A stretch of DNA of 64,000 bases from Bradyrhizobiaceae bacterium Ga0074131 (GCA_001464035.1 LNEC01000022.1:124001-188000); one strand, 5' to 3'; shown: positions 54,304 to 63,666, counted from the stretch's first letter. The notes: generated by a model not told the origin, from the sequence alone. Program-made: numbers and translations.

Positions 54304-54711
54304 ATGATGATATTCCCCAGCAGAATCCTCAAGGGCACCATTCTGGCGGCGGCGCTGCTGGTCGCCGGCGTGTTTTCCGCCGCATGGGCCGGCACGGCGA
54401 TCCCGTTTTCGCCGGCGGCGTTCAAGGCGGCTCAGGCGGCGGGTAACCCGATTCTGGTCGAAATTCACGCCGACTGGTGCCCCACCTGCAAGGCGCAGAC
54501 GCCGATCCTCGACAAGTTGTCCGCCGATCCCAAGTTCAAGGATCTGAAGATATTCCGGGTCGATTTCGATAGCATGAAAGCGGTCGTCAAGGAGTTCAGG
54601 GCGCAGCAGCAGTCGACGCTGATCGTGTTCAAGGGCTCGGCAGAGAAGGGTCGCTCGGTCGGCGACACCGGGCAGGCCTCGATCGCCGCGCTGCTCGACA
54701 AGGGTCTCTAG
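54304..54711 (+). CDS. Periplasmic thioredoxin-like protein
   Basis: 135 residues. Residues 1-30 form a signal peptide (ILKGTILAAALLVAGVFSAAWA). The thioredoxin active site is VEIHADWCPTCKAQTP (CPTC). It is short for a DsbD C-terminal domain and fits a soluble TlpA/DsbE-like reductant. It is 6 nt before a CcdA gene, which supplies electrons across the membrane, so together they replace a one-piece DsbD. Confidence 0.85.
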   Translation: MMIFPSRILKGTILAAALLVAGVFSAAWAGTAIPFSPAAFKAAQAAGNPILVEIHADWCPTCKAQTPILDKLSADPKFKDLKIFRVDFDSMKAVVKEFRAQQQSTLIVFKGSAEKGRSVGDTGQASIAALLDKGL

Positions 54712-54717
54712 GTCTCC

Positions 54718-55434
54718 GTGACCGGGCTCGCGCTCGCCTTTGTTGCCGGACTGCTGTCGATCCTGTCGCCCTGCGTGTTGCCGCTGGTACCGATCGTGCT
54801 CGGCGCGGCGGTTACCGCGCACCCGCTTGGGGCGTTCGCCTTGGCCGCGGGTCTCGCCGTATCGTTCACGGGTCTCGGCCTGTTGCTCGCGGTCGCCGGA
54901 TTCGGACTCGGCATCGATGCAGCCATGTTCCGGGTCGCGGCCGCCGGGATCATGATCGCGCTTGGCGCGATCCTAGTCATGCCCTCATGGCAGGCCCGGC
55001 TCGCGGCGGCGGGCGGCCCGATGTCCAACTGGGCCGAACAGCGCTTCGGCGGCTTTGCGTCGTCGGGACTGCCAGGCCAGTTCGCGATCGGCCTGTTGCT
55101 CGGCGCGGTCTGGGCGCCCTGCGTGGGCCCGACCCTCGGCGCGGCGTCGCTGCTGGCTTCGCAGGGACAGGATCTGCCTCAGGTCACGCTGACGATGGCG
55201 GTGTTCGGCGTCGGGGCGGCCTTGCCGCTGGTCCTGCTGGGATTGCTGTCGCGCGCGACGCTGATGCGTGTGCGCTCGCGCCTGATGTCGGCGGGGAAAC
55301 TCGGCAAGGGGCTGCTCGGAGCGGCGTTCATCCTGATCGGCGTGGCGATCGTCAGCGGCGCTGACAAGAAAATCGAGGCGGTGCTGGTCGACGCTTCGCC
55401 GCAATGGCTCACCGATCTGACGACGTCATTCTAG
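54718..55434 (+). CDS. CcdA/DsbD-family transmembrane electron carrier
   Basis: 238 residues, starting with GTG at 54718. About six membrane segments with the family motif LSPCVLPLVPIVLG (first Cys) and the matching cysteine WAPCVGPTLGAASL. It passes electrons from cytosolic thioredoxin to periplasmic partners for cytochrome c maturation or thiol reduction. Coupled tightly to the thioredoxin gene before it. The stop at 55434 lies near the TldD tail sequence. Confidence 0.88.
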   Translation: MTGLALAFVAGLLSILSPCVLPLVPIVLGAAVTAHPLGAFALAAGLAVSFTGLGLLLAVAGFGLGIDAAMFRVAAAGIMIALGAILVMPSWQARLAAAGGPMSNWAEQRFGGFASSGLPGQFAIGLLLGAVWAPCVGPTLGAASLLASQGQDLPQVTLTMAVFGVGAALPLVLLGLLSRATLMRVRSRLMSAGKLGKGLLGAAFILIGVAIVSGADKKIEAVLVDASPQWLTDLTTSF

Positions 55435-55533
55435 CTGGCTGGCGCAAACTTTTTCCTGGACGACAGCCGCCGGCAGCACCGTGATCTCCGGCCACAGTTT
55501 TTTCCAGCGTGCCGCTTTCCGCGCGGAAGCCAG

Positions 55534-56952
55534 CTAGCCGGTTCCTCCGACCGTAATCCTTTCCATCCGCAGCGTCGGCTGGCCGACGCCGACCGGTACG
55601 CCCTGGCCGTTCTTGCCGCAGGTGCCGATCCCCGTATCGAGTGCGAGGTCGTTGCCGACCATGGTGATGCGATGCAGGTCGGTCGGCCCATTGCCGATCA
55701 GCATCGCGCCCTTCAAGGGCGCGCCGATCTTGCCGTTCTCGATCTTGTAGGCCTCGGTGCACTGGAACACATACTTGCCCGAGGTGATGTCGACCTGGCC
55801 GCCGCCGAAATTGGCGGCGTAGATTCCGTTCTTTACCGAGGCGAGAATCTCGGCGGGGTCGCGGCGACCCGCCAGCATGTAGGTATTGGTCATGCGCGGC
55901 ATCGGCACATGGGCGTAGCCCTGGCGGCGGCCGTTGCCGGTCGGCTTCATGTTCATCAGCCGGGCGTTCTGGCGGTCCTGCATGTAGCCGACCAGGATGC
56001 CGTCTTCGATCAGCACGGTGCGGTTGGTCGGGGTGCCCTCGTCGTCGATCGACAGCGAGCCGCGCCGCGAGGCCATGGTGCCGTCGTCGACCACGGTGAC
56101 GCCTTTTGCGGCGACCTGCTGGCCCATCAGGCCGGCGAAGGCGGACGTCTGCTTGCGGTTGAAATCGCCTTCGAGGCCGTGGCCGACCGCCTCATGCAGC
56201 ATCACGCCGGGCCAGCCGGCGCCGAGCACCACATCCATTTCGCCCGCCGGAGCGGGCACCGATTCCAGATTGATCATGGCCTCGCGGATCGCGCCGTCGG
56301 CGGCGTCGCGCCAGGCTTTGGTCTCGATGAAGCGCGCGTAAGGTTCGCGGCCGCCATAGCCCTTGCTGCCGCTTTCCTGCCGGTCGCCCTGTCCGGCGAC
56401 GACGGACACATTGATGCGCACCAACGGGCGGATGTCGCGATAGCTTTCGCCGTCGGGCCGCAGGATTTCCACCACCTGCCAGCTCGCCATCAGGCTGACC
56501 GTCACCTGCCGCACCCGCGGGTCCTTGTCGCGGACATAGGCGTCGATCTCGGCCAGCAGTTTGACCTTGCTCTCGAAGCCCGGCGCATCGAGCGGATTCT
56601 CGTCGCCATAGAGCCGAACATTGGTGTGCGCCGGCGCCGCCGCGAGCTTTCCGCTGTAGCCGCCGCGCACCGCTGCTACCGCATCGGCGGCGCGGATCAG
56701 CGCCGGCAGCGACACGTCGGAGGAATGCGCGTAGCCGACCGCGTCATCCTTCACCGCGCGTAAGCCAAATCCCTGCGCGGTGTCGTAGGTGGCCTGCTTC
56801 AGCCGCCCATTGTCGAACATCAGCGCTTCGGACTGGCCGTATTCCAGGAACAACTCGCCGTCGTCGGCGCCCGAAAGCCCCCGCGCCACCTGATGGCGGA
56901 CGGCATCGCGGTCGAGATTGGCGCGGTCGAGCAGGGAGGTGGTGGGGGTCAT
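55534..56952 (-). CDS. tldD: Metalloprotease TldD (PmbA/TldD family)
   Basis: 472 residues from the ATG at 56952. TldD, with TldE/PmbA, forms a metalloprotease that degrades unfolded peptides and processes modified ones such as microcin B17. The signature HEAVGHGLEGDF gives the HExxxH metal site, and later blocks VDDGTMASRRGSLSIDDEG and GLRAVKDDAVGYAHSSD match the family. No tldE partner is in the window. The stop TAG at 55534 is followed by 35 open codons in frame. Confidence 0.93.
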   Translation of the reverse strand: MTPTTSLLDRANLDRDAVRHQVARGLSGADDGELFLEYGQSEALMFDNGRLKQATYDTAQGFGLRAVKDDAVGYAHSSDVSLPALIRAADAVAAVRGGYSGKLAAAPAHTNVRLYGDENPLDAPGFESKVKLLAEIDAYVRDKDPRVRQVTVSLMASWQVVEILRPDGESYRDIRPLVRINVSVVAGQGDRQESGSKGYGGREPYARFIETKAWRDAADGAIREAMINLESVPAPAGEMDVVLGAGWPGVMLHEAVGHGLEGDFNRKQTSAFAGLMGQQVAAKGVTVVDDGTMASRRGSLSIDDEGTPTNRTVLIEDGILVGYMQDRQNARLMNMKPTGNGRRQGYAHVPMPRMTNTYMLAGRRDPAEILASVKNGIYAANFGGGQVDITSGKYVFQCTEAYKIENGKIGAPLKGAMLIGNGPTDLHRITMVGNDLALDTGIGTCGKNGQGVPVGVGQPTLRMERITVGGTG

Positions 56953-57298
56953 GAGGCGATCCGTTGTGGGGAGGCTGAAATCCAAGATAGTCGCTTCCCG
57001 GCCGTTCCGCGAGGGGCGGGATCAGATCTCTGAGCGGGAACGATCGCTATGTCCGTCGATATTGTTCCGATTGGGAAAGTCATATCGACGGATTTCATCA
57101 AGCCCCCGATCTTGTCGCGCCTGAGCGGCGATCCAGCGCGAGCACTGCGAGTCGCGCAATCCACATTGCATGGGGTTGTTTTCGCGATTTTTTTGTAAAG
57201 GCCTGTGGCAGGGGCGTGCGCCGCGTCGGGCATCAGATCGCCGCGGCTCCGCGCTTATGGCCAATCGGTTCAACATCATGCTCTGGCGTAGCCGGTCC
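56953..57298. other. Intergenic region upstream of tldD (346 nt) with a long hairpin
   Basis: A perfect 11-bp inverted repeat TCCGTCGATAT / ATATCGACGGA lies at 57052-57062 and 57082-57092 with a 19-nt loop. The second copy of the dispersed element is at 57166-57203. No gene is supported between tldD (start 56952) and the IalB stop (57299). Confidence 0.6.
57166..57203. repeat. Dispersed conserved intergenic element, copy 2
   Basis: This copy matches 898-934 across about 37 nt with one extra T in the T-run and one A/G difference (GTAAAGGCC here). The common core is TTGCATGGGGTTGTTTTCGC. In both places it lies between genes on the minus strand. I recall the reverse complement as common in Bradyrhizobium, without knowing its role. 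Confidence 0.7.
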
Positions 57299-57874
57299 TC
57301 ACGGCAGCTTGTCGTACCCCTCGCCGATCCCGTTCAGACTGAGCGGAAACCCGATTCCCTCTTCCGGGGTCTCGAAAATGATGAATGTCGCGGTCTTGGC
57401 GGAGCGCAGCTGCCCGAGCAGCTTGTCGTCCATCACCACCTCCGCCACGCAGCCATTGGGCAGGCATCTGACAAAACCGGCGCGGCCGACATCGACATTG
57501 TCGAGTTTCAGGCCGAGCCCGGAGGGCAGCAGCACGCCCAGCGGCGCTACCACCCGCATCAGCTTGCTCTTCTGGTCAGCGGTTTTCAGCACGATCACGG
57601 TAAGGCCGGCATTGGACCGGTCTTCCGCCACCACGCTCTGGATCAGGGCACATTGCTCGCCCTGGGCGCCGGGCGGAGTGTCGCAACGGATCTGCCAGTC
57701 GCCGTGTACCGAGCGCACCGCGCCCTGGGCGCTGGCCGTTCCGGTCAGCCCCGGCAATGGCGCGACGGCGAGGCCGGCCGCGGTCAGGCAGGCGGCCGTG
57801 AGGCGGCCAAGACCGGCGGCTAGTCGATGGCCGCGGCAGTTTGCGCTTTTCGACCGGTGTTTCGAACGCCCCAT
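57299..57874 (-). CDS. Invasion associated locus B (IalB) family protein
   Basis: 191 residues. The signal-like leader (about 15-50, ending TASAQ) precedes the IalB domain, recognised by VHGDWQIRCDTPPGAQGEQCALIQ and LGLKLDNVDVGRAGFVRCLPNGCVAEV. IalB proteins are periplasmic or surface-associated in Bartonella and widespread in rhizobia, where their role is unclear. Four Cys fit two disulfides. The start at 57874 is the only in-frame ATG giving the leader. Confidence 0.88.
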   Translation of the reverse strand: MGRSKHRSKSANCRGHRLAAGLGRLTAACLTAAGLAVAPLPGLTGTASAQGAVRSVHGDWQIRCDTPPGAQGEQCALIQSVVAEDRSNAGLTVIVLKTADQKSKLMRVVAPLGVLLPSGLGLKLDNVDVGRAGFVRCLPNGCVAEVVMDDKLLGQLRSAKTATFIIFETPEEGIGFPLSLNGIGEGYDKLP

Positions 57875-58326
57875 CAGGCTCGATCCCTTTGATGTTCCTC
57901 AGGCTGTGTCGGTCCGAGCGTTGGACTGATACGGCAATGACGGCGCCTTGAAGGCGATGTTCCAGACCTTACGCCGGGATCGGCGCCCCGTCAGGCGAAT
58001 CAGGCGCCTGTGGCGCACCCATTCTGTGCCTACATCGGGCAATCCGGCTGTCAAGCGCCAACCGTGCAAGAATGGAAGTTTGGCCTGATTGGCCGGGAAA
58101 ATCCGCGGTGCTTCGAATCGCCGGTGACGCGCCGCGCCATGCTCACTACTGCATTGCGAGAGCCTGAGAATTATGGTTTGAGAGGCTGGATTTCGACGCG
58201 TTCTAGCGATCTGGCCCCGGTACTTCGAAAGTACTTTTCAAGGCCGTTTGTCGGGGGGCGGATCGTGCAGCATTTCCCGCCATCCGGCGGAATGCTTCGG
58301 GGATTTATCAAGGGAGCGCGAGCGGC
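57875..58326. other. Intergenic region with cox operon promoter, 452 nt
   Basis: No gene is supported. A GTACTT-3-AAGTAC inverted repeat at 58220-58234 could be a regulator site or attenuator ahead of coxB. The region is the divergent gap between IalB and the cytochrome oxidase operon, so both promoters should lie here; I cannot locate their boxes with confidence. Confidence 0.4.
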
Positions 58327-59166
58327 ATGAAGATGTCGAAGGGCCTGATGGGCCGACGGTTGCTGGGTTTGGCGGTGGCGGGCGTTGCGCTGGCCGCCGG
58401 CGGGGCGGCTTTCGCCGAATTGGGACAGCCCGCGCCGTGGGAATGGACCCTGCAGGAATCGGCCACCGAGGTGATGGATACCATCACCTGGTTCCATACG
58501 CTGCTGGTCTGGATCATCACCATCATCACCTTGTTCGTCCTGGTGCTGCTGGTCATGGTGGTGGTGAAATTCAACGCCAAGGCTCATCCGGTCCCCTCCA
58601 AGACCACCCACAACACCCTGATCGAAGTCGCCTGGACCCTGATTCCGGTGCTGATTCTGGTCGCCATCGCCGTACCGTCGTTCCGGCTCCTGTTCCAGCA
58701 GCTCGACATTCCCAAGGCTGATCTAACCATCAAGGCAACCGGCAAACAGTGGTACTGGACCTATTCCTACCCCGACAACGGGAAGTTCGAATTCGATTCG
58801 CTGCTGGCTCAGGACAAGAAGCCCCGGCTGCTCGGCGTCGACAACGAAATGGTCGTACCGGTGAACAAGGTGGTCCGGATCCAGACCACCGGCGCCGACG
58901 TGATCCATGCCTTCGCGGTGCCGGCCTTCGGCATCAAGATCGACTCGATCCCCGGCCGTCTCAACGAGACCTGGTTCAAGGCCACCAAGACCGGCATGTT
59001 CTACGGCCAATGCTCGGAACTATGCGGCAAGGATCACGCTTTCATGCCGATCGCAGTGCGGGTGGTGAGCGACCAGGAATTCGCGGCCTGGGTTGAGACC
59101 GCGAAGAAGAAGTTTGCGACCAACCCGGCGAATTCGTTCGCCTCGGCGGGCGCGGCGGCGCGGTAA
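58327..59166 (+). CDS. coxB: Cytochrome c oxidase subunit II
   Basis: 279 residues. It holds CuA and accepts electrons from cytochrome c. A signal-like segment (to GGAAFA), two membrane helices (about 50-120) and the periplasmic cupredoxin domain are seen. The CuA ligands are in YGQCSELCGKDHAFMPI (two Cys, His and Met). The aromatic electron entry stretch is QWYWTYSYPDNG. The ATG at 58327 follows GGGAGC. It is first in the oxidase operon. Confidence 0.96.
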   Translation: MKMSKGLMGRRLLGLAVAGVALAAGGAAFAELGQPAPWEWTLQESATEVMDTITWFHTLLVWIITIITLFVLVLLVMVVVKFNAKAHPVPSKTTHNTLIEVAWTLIPVLILVAIAVPSFRLLFQQLDIPKADLTIKATGKQWYWTYSYPDNGKFEFDSLLAQDKKPRLLGVDNEMVVPVNKVVRIQTTGADVIHAFAVPAFGIKIDSIPGRLNETWFKATKTGMFYGQCSELCGKDHAFMPIAVRVVSDQEFAAWVETAKKKFATNPANSFASAGAAAR

Positions 59167-59244
59167 GCCTAACGGCTTGGTTGCGGAAACGACACGGGCG
59201 ACGGGACCGCGAGGTCTGATAGGACTGCAAGGCAGGATTTGAAA

Positions 59245-60870
59245 ATGGCAACAGCAACACCGGCTCACCACGATCACGCCCACGCGCATGACGATCATGC
59301 GCACGCCCATCCGACCGGCTGGCGGCGCTTCGTCTATTCGACCAACCACAAGGACATCGGCACGATGTACCTGGTGTTCGCGATCGTCGCCGGCGTCATC
59401 GGCGCGGCGATGTCGATCGCGATCCGCATCGAGCTGATGTATCCCGGCGTCCAACTCTTTCACGAGAGCCACACCTACAACGTGTTCGTGACCTCGCACG
59501 GTCTGATCATGATCTTCTTCATGGTGATGCCGGCGATGATCGGCGGCTTCGGCAACTGGTTCGTGCCGCTGATGATCGGCGCGCCGGACATGGCGTTCCC
59601 GCGCATGAATAACATCTCGTTCTGGCTGCTGCCGGCCTCGTTCGCGCTGCTGCTGATTTCCACCTTTGTCGAGGGGGAGCCGGGGGCCAACGGCGTCGGT
59701 GCGGGCTGGACCATCTACGCGCCGCTGTCGACCTCGGGCCATCCCGGACCGGCGGTCGATTTCGCGATTCTGTCGCTGCATCTGGCCGGCGCCTCGTCGA
59801 TCCTCGGCGCCATCAACTTCATCACCACCATCTTCAACATGCGCGCGCCGGGCATGACCCTGCACAAGATGCCGCTGTTCGTGTGGTCGATCCTGGTCAC
59901 GGTGTTCCTGCTGCTGCTGTCGCTGCCGGTGCTCGCCGGCGCCATCACCATGCTGCTTACCGACCGCAATTTCGGCACCACCTTCTTCTCCGCCGACGGC
60001 GGCGGCGATCCCGTGCTGTTCCAGCATCTGTTCTGGTTCTTCGGCCACCCCGAAGTCTACATCCTGATCCTGCCCGGCTTCGGCATGATCAGCCAGATCG
60101 TCTCGACCTTCTCGAAGAAGCCGGTGTTCGGCTATCTCGGCATGGCCTATGCGATGGTCGCAATCGGCGGCATCGGCTTCGTGGTGTGGGCGCACCACAT
60201 GTACACCGTGGGCATGTCGTCGGCGACGCAGGCCTACTTCGTCGCCGCCACCATGGTGATCGCGGTGCCGACCGGCGTGAAGATCTTCTCGTGGATCGCC
60301 ACGATGTGGGGCGGCTCGATCGAGTTCAAGACCCCGATGCTGTGGGCGATCGGCTTCATCTTCCTGTTTACGGTCGGCGGCGTCACCGGCGTCGTGCTGG
60401 CCAACGCCGGCGTCGACCGCGTGCTGCAGGATACCTATTACGTGGTCGCGCACTTCCACTACGTGCTGTCGCTCGGCGCGGTGTTCGCGATCTTCGCCGG
60501 CTGGTACTACTGGTTCCCGAAAATGTCGGGCTATATGTACAGCGAGACCATCGGCAAGCTGCACTTCTGGGTCACCTTCATCGGCGTCAACCTGGTGTTT
60601 TTCCCGCAGCATTTCCTCGGCCTGTCCGGCATGCCGCGCCGCTATGTCGACTATCCCGACGCCTTCGCCGGCTGGAACCTGGTTTCCTCGCTCGGCTCCT
60701 ACCTGTCGGGCTTCGGCGTGCTGATCTTCATCTACGGCGTGATCCTGGCCTTCGTGAAGAAGGAGCAGGCTGCCGACAATCCGTGGGGCGTCGGCGCCAC
60801 CACGCTGGAATGGACGCTGCCGTCGCCGCCGCCGTTCCATCAGTTCGAAGTGCTGCCGCGCGTGCAGTAA
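59245..60870 (+). CDS. coxA: Cytochrome c oxidase subunit I (aa3-type)
   Basis: 541 residues, 12 membrane helices. It holds heme a and the heme a3-CuB centre that reduces oxygen and pumps protons. The active-site blocks are WFFGHPEVYILILPGFG, WAHHMYTVGM (CuB His pair) and HFHYVLSLGAVFAIF (heme ligands). The His-rich N-terminus (HHDHAHAHDDHAHAH) is unusual and may bind metal. The ATG at 59245 is preferred to the TTG 6 nt upstream. Confidence 0.96.
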   Translation: MATATPAHHDHAHAHDDHAHAHPTGWRRFVYSTNHKDIGTMYLVFAIVAGVIGAAMSIAIRIELMYPGVQLFHESHTYNVFVTSHGLIMIFFMVMPAMIGGFGNWFVPLMIGAPDMAFPRMNNISFWLLPASFALLLISTFVEGEPGANGVGAGWTIYAPLSTSGHPGPAVDFAILSLHLAGASSILGAINFITTIFNMRAPGMTLHKMPLFVWSILVTVFLLLLSLPVLAGAITMLLTDRNFGTTFFSADGGGDPVLFQHLFWFFGHPEVYILILPGFGMISQIVSTFSKKPVFGYLGMAYAMVAIGGIGFVVWAHHMYTVGMSSATQAYFVAATMVIAVPTGVKIFSWIATMWGGSIEFKTPMLWAIGFIFLFTVGGVTGVVLANAGVDRVLQDTYYVVAHFHYVLSLGAVFAIFAGWYYWFPKMSGYMYSETIGKLHFWVTFIGVNLVFFPQHFLGLSGMPRRYVDYPDAFAGWNLVSSLGSYLSGFGVLIFIYGVILAFVKKEQAADNPWGVGATTLEWTLPSPPPFHQFEVLPRVQ

Positions 60871-60927
60871 CCGAAATGGCGCGGCGCATCCTTTGCGCCG
60901 CGCACTCAAACGGAAGAAAGACCTGTC

Positions 60928-61863
60928 TTGTCGGTTATCGACCACAACGCCATCGAACTGCCTCGCATCTCCGAGGCCAGTGTTGCCGACTACATCGCCC
61001 TGTTGAAGCCGCGGGTGATGTCGCTGGTGATCTTCACGGCGCTGGTCGGGCTCGTGATCGCACCCGGGCACGTCCATCCGGTGCTGGCCTTCACCTCGAT
61101 CCTCTGCATCGCGGTCGGCGCCGGCGCCTCGGGCGCGCTCAACATGTGGTACGAGAGCGACATCGACGCGCTGATGTCGCGCACCGCCAACCGGCCGATC
61201 CCGCGCGGCCGCGTCACGCGTCCGGAAGCGGTCGCCTTCGGGATGATCCTGGCGTTCTTCTCGGTGATGACGCTGGGTATCCTCGTCAACTGGCTGGCCG
61301 GCGGGCTGCTGGCGTTTACGATCTTCTTCTACGTCGTGATCTATACCATGGCGCTGAAGCGCTGGACCGCGCAGAATATCGTGATCGGCGGCGCCGCCGG
61401 TGCGCTGCCTCCGGTCGTGGCCTGGGCGGCGGCGACCGGCTCGCTGTCGGTCGAGCCGCTGCTGCTGTTCCTGATCATCTTCTTCTGGACCCCGCCGCAT
61501 TTCTGGGCGCTGGCGCTGTTTCGCAGCGACGACTACGCCCGTGCCGGGGTGCCTATGCTGCCGGTGGTCGCCGGTCCCGATGCGACCCGGCTGCAGATCC
61601 TGCTTTATACGATCGTGCTGGTCGCGGTCGCCGTGGCGCCATGGCCGCTCGGTTATTTTGACGCCGTCTACGGCGTGGTTTCGCTGGTGCTCGGCGCCGG
61701 CATGCTGGCGCTCGCGGTCAGCGTCTACCGGCATCGCACCGGAAGCCGGGCATTGCGCGCCACGCGAAAGCTGTTCGCCTTCTCGATATTCTATCTGTTC
61801 GCGCTGTTCGCGACCTTGCTCCTCGAGGTCATCGCCCATGCCGTAGCACCGTCGATCTGGTAG
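60928..61863 (+). CDS. ctaB: Protoheme IX farnesyltransferase (heme O synthase)
   Basis: 311 residues with about nine membrane helices (UbiA superfamily). It adds the farnesyl tail to heme b to make heme O, needed for the heme a centres of CoxA. The metal-binding motif NMWYESDIDALM (N..xD..xD) lies near residue 72, and DDYARAGVPMLP in the second half. The start is TTG at 60928 (GTCTTG), with the sequence SVIDHNAIELPRISEASVADYIALLKP. Confidence 0.95.
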   Translation: MSVIDHNAIELPRISEASVADYIALLKPRVMSLVIFTALVGLVIAPGHVHPVLAFTSILCIAVGAGASGALNMWYESDIDALMSRTANRPIPRGRVTRPEAVAFGMILAFFSVMTLGILVNWLAGGLLAFTIFFYVVIYTMALKRWTAQNIVIGGAAGALPPVVAWAAATGSLSVEPLLLFLIIFFWTPPHFWALALFRSDDYARAGVPMLPVVAGPDATRLQILLYTIVLVAVAVAPWPLGYFDAVYGVVSLVLGAGMLALAVSVYRHRTGSRALRATRKLFAFSIFYLFALFATLLLEVIAHAVAPSIW

Positions 61864-61878
61864 GGGGCGCATGAACGG

Positions 61879-62043
61879 ATGGATGACAAGCAGAAGCCAG
61901 ACGGCATCGTCCTCACCGAGGCGCAGAAGAAGAGCCGCCGCGAGCGTTCGATCGCCATCGCGCTGGCGCTCGGCGTGCTGGTCGTGCTGTTTTTCGCGGT
62001 CACCATGGTCAAGGGGCCGGGTGTCCTGGTGCGGCCGATGTAA
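61879..62043 (+). CDS. Small membrane protein of the cytochrome oxidase operon (CoxF-like)
   Basis: 54 residues starting MDDKQKPDGIVLTEAQKKSR, with one hydrophobic helix (about 25-42) and a short tail. It lies between ctaB and ctaG in the position of the small CoxF-type assembly protein of alphaproteobacteria. It is too small for routine gene calls. Its role is inferred only from context. The stop TAA is at 62041. Confidence 0.75.
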   Translation: MDDKQKPDGIVLTEAQKKSRRERSIAIALALGVLVVLFFAVTMVKGPGVLVRPM

Positions 62044-62061
62044 CGGAATGAGGTAATCGAC

Positions 62062-62733
62062 ATGGAGAGCCAGCCCACGATGCCGCAACCGCCGACAGCA
62101 AGGCAGAACCCGGCCGCAGGCCGGGGACCGCGCGGGCTTTTCACGCTGCGTGGGCTTGGCCGCGATGCGGCGGTGGCTGCGACCTGCGGATTCGTCGTGG
62201 TGCTGATGGTCGGCGCGTCCTATGCAGCGGTGCCGTTCTACGACTGGTTCTGCCGTACCACCGGGTTCAACGGCACCACTCAGGTCGCGACTTCAGGTCC
62301 GGCAGGCGCGCCGCTGGCGCGCAAGATCGCGGTGCGCTTCGACGCCAATGTCGGGCCGGGGCTGCCATGGAAGTTTGAGCCGGAGCAGACCGAAATCGAG
62401 GTCCGGATCGGCGAGGTCTTCACCGTATTCTACACCGTGACCAACCAGTCGGCGCGCGAGACCACCGGGGCAGCCGCCTATAATGTGGCGCCGCTGACGG
62501 TCGGGGCGTATTTCCAGAAGATCAACTGCTTCTGCTTCACTGAACAGACCATGGCGGCTGGCGAGAAGCGCGAGATGCCGGTGGTATTCTATGTCGATCC
62601 GGCGCTGGCCGCGGACAGCGAGAACGACGGACTGAATACCATCACGCTGTCCTATACCTTCTACCCGGTACGCGAACCGGCGCCGAAACCGCTGGCGTCA
62701 AGCGAGCCGGACAAACGCAAGGGCAGCCTCTGA
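62062..62733 (+). CDS. ctaG: Cytochrome c oxidase assembly protein CtaG/Cox11
   Basis: 223 residues. One membrane anchor (about 38-58) holds a periplasmic immunoglobulin-like domain. The copper motif is INCFCFTEQ (CxC). Cox11 delivers copper to the CuB site of subunit I. GCAPSYAAVPFYDWFC-type family features are visible as VPFYDWFCRTTGFNGTT. The ATG at 62062 fits the family start. It lies 18 nt after the small protein gene. Confidence 0.94.
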   Translation: MESQPTMPQPPTARQNPAAGRGPRGLFTLRGLGRDAAVAATCGFVVVLMVGASYAAVPFYDWFCRTTGFNGTTQVATSGPAGAPLARKIAVRFDANVGPGLPWKFEPEQTEIEVRIGEVFTVFYTVTNQSARETTGAAAYNVAPLTVGAYFQKINCFCFTEQTMAAGEKREMPVVFYVDPALAADSENDGLNTITLSYTFYPVREPAPKPLASSEPDKRKGSL

Positions 62734-62838
62734 TCGCCGGAATCCCGGGCTCGACGGATATGTTCGAGGTTCTTTGGAATTTGATTTTTGAGACGAATAC
62801 CTGCCGAATGGCACGGCACCGCTAACGGAGACACTGCA

Positions 62839-63666
62839 ATGGCTACGGCCCAAGTCAAGCATCACGACTATCACCTCGTCGATCCGAGCCCGTGGCCGGT
62901 CGTCGGCTCCATCTCGGCCTTCATCATGGCCGTCGGCGCGGTCGCCTGGATGCATAAGATGTTTTCCGCCGCCCCGATCATTTTCGGCATCGGCACCATC
63001 GGCGTGCTCTACACCATGGCCGCGTGGTGGACCGATGTGATCCGCGAGGCCCAGTATAAGGGTGACCACACCCGTGTGGTGCAGATCAGCCACCGCTACG
63101 GCATGATCCTTTTCATCGCTTCCGAAGTGATGTTCTTCGTCGCCTGGTTCTGGGCCTACTTCAACTCGGCGCTGTTCCCCGCCGATCCCGTCCATGCCAC
63201 CCGCGAGGCGCTGTTCGGCGGCGTCTGGCCACCCAAGGGCATCGAGACCTTCGACCCCTGGCATCTGCCGCTGCTGAATACGCTGATCCTGCTGACGTCG
63301 GGCACCACGGTGACCTGGGCGCATCACGCGCTGCTGGAGAACGACCGCCAGGGCCTGAAATACGGCCTGATCCTAACAGTTTTGCTCGGCGCGGCCTTCA
63401 CCTGCGTGCAGGCCTATGAGTACGGTCACGCGGCGTTCGCCTTCGCCGGCAACATCTACGGCGCGACCTTCTTCATGGCGACCGGCTTTCACGGCTTCCA
63501 TGTGCTGGTGGGCACCATCTTCCTGCTGGTCTGTTTGTTCCGCGCCTATGCCGGGCATTTCACGCCGACCCAGCACCTCGGCTTCGAGTTCGCCGCCTGG
63601 TACTGGCATTTTGTCGACGTGGTATGGCTGTTCCTGTTCATCGCCATCTATGTCTGGGGGCGGTGA
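62839..63666 (+). CDS. coxC: Cytochrome c oxidase subunit III
   Basis: 275 residues, seven membrane helices. The family opening KHHDYHLVDPSPWPV (about 7-21) and the later stretches RYGMILFIASEVMFFVAWFWAYF and FHGFHVLVGTIFLLVC (read in parts) with Glu and His residues near lipid/proton sites match. It stabilises the oxidase. The ATG at 62839 is used; an upstream frame to 62788 carries no family sequence. It is the last structural gene of the operon. Confidence 0.96.
   Translation: MATAQVKHHDYHLVDPSPWPVVGSISAFIMAVGAVAWMHKMFSAAPIIFGIGTIGVLYTMAAWWTDVIREAQYKGDHTRVVQISHRYGMILFIASEVMFFVAWFWAYFNSALFPADPVHATREALFGGVWPPKGIETFDPWHLPLLNTLILLTSGTTVTWAHHALLENDRQGLKYGLILTVLLGAAFTCVQAYEYGHAAFAFAGNIYGATFFMATGFHGFHVLVGTIFLLVCLFRAYAGHFTPTQHLGFEFAAWYWHFVDVVWLFLFIAIYVWGR

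Noticed and set aside
59020..62088. A 1022-codon frame on the minus strand opposite the cox operon
   Set aside because: It is antisense to coxB, coxA, ctaB and ctaG, has no recognisable family and consists of His/Arg/Asp-rich shadow sequence, a result of high GC at third positions.
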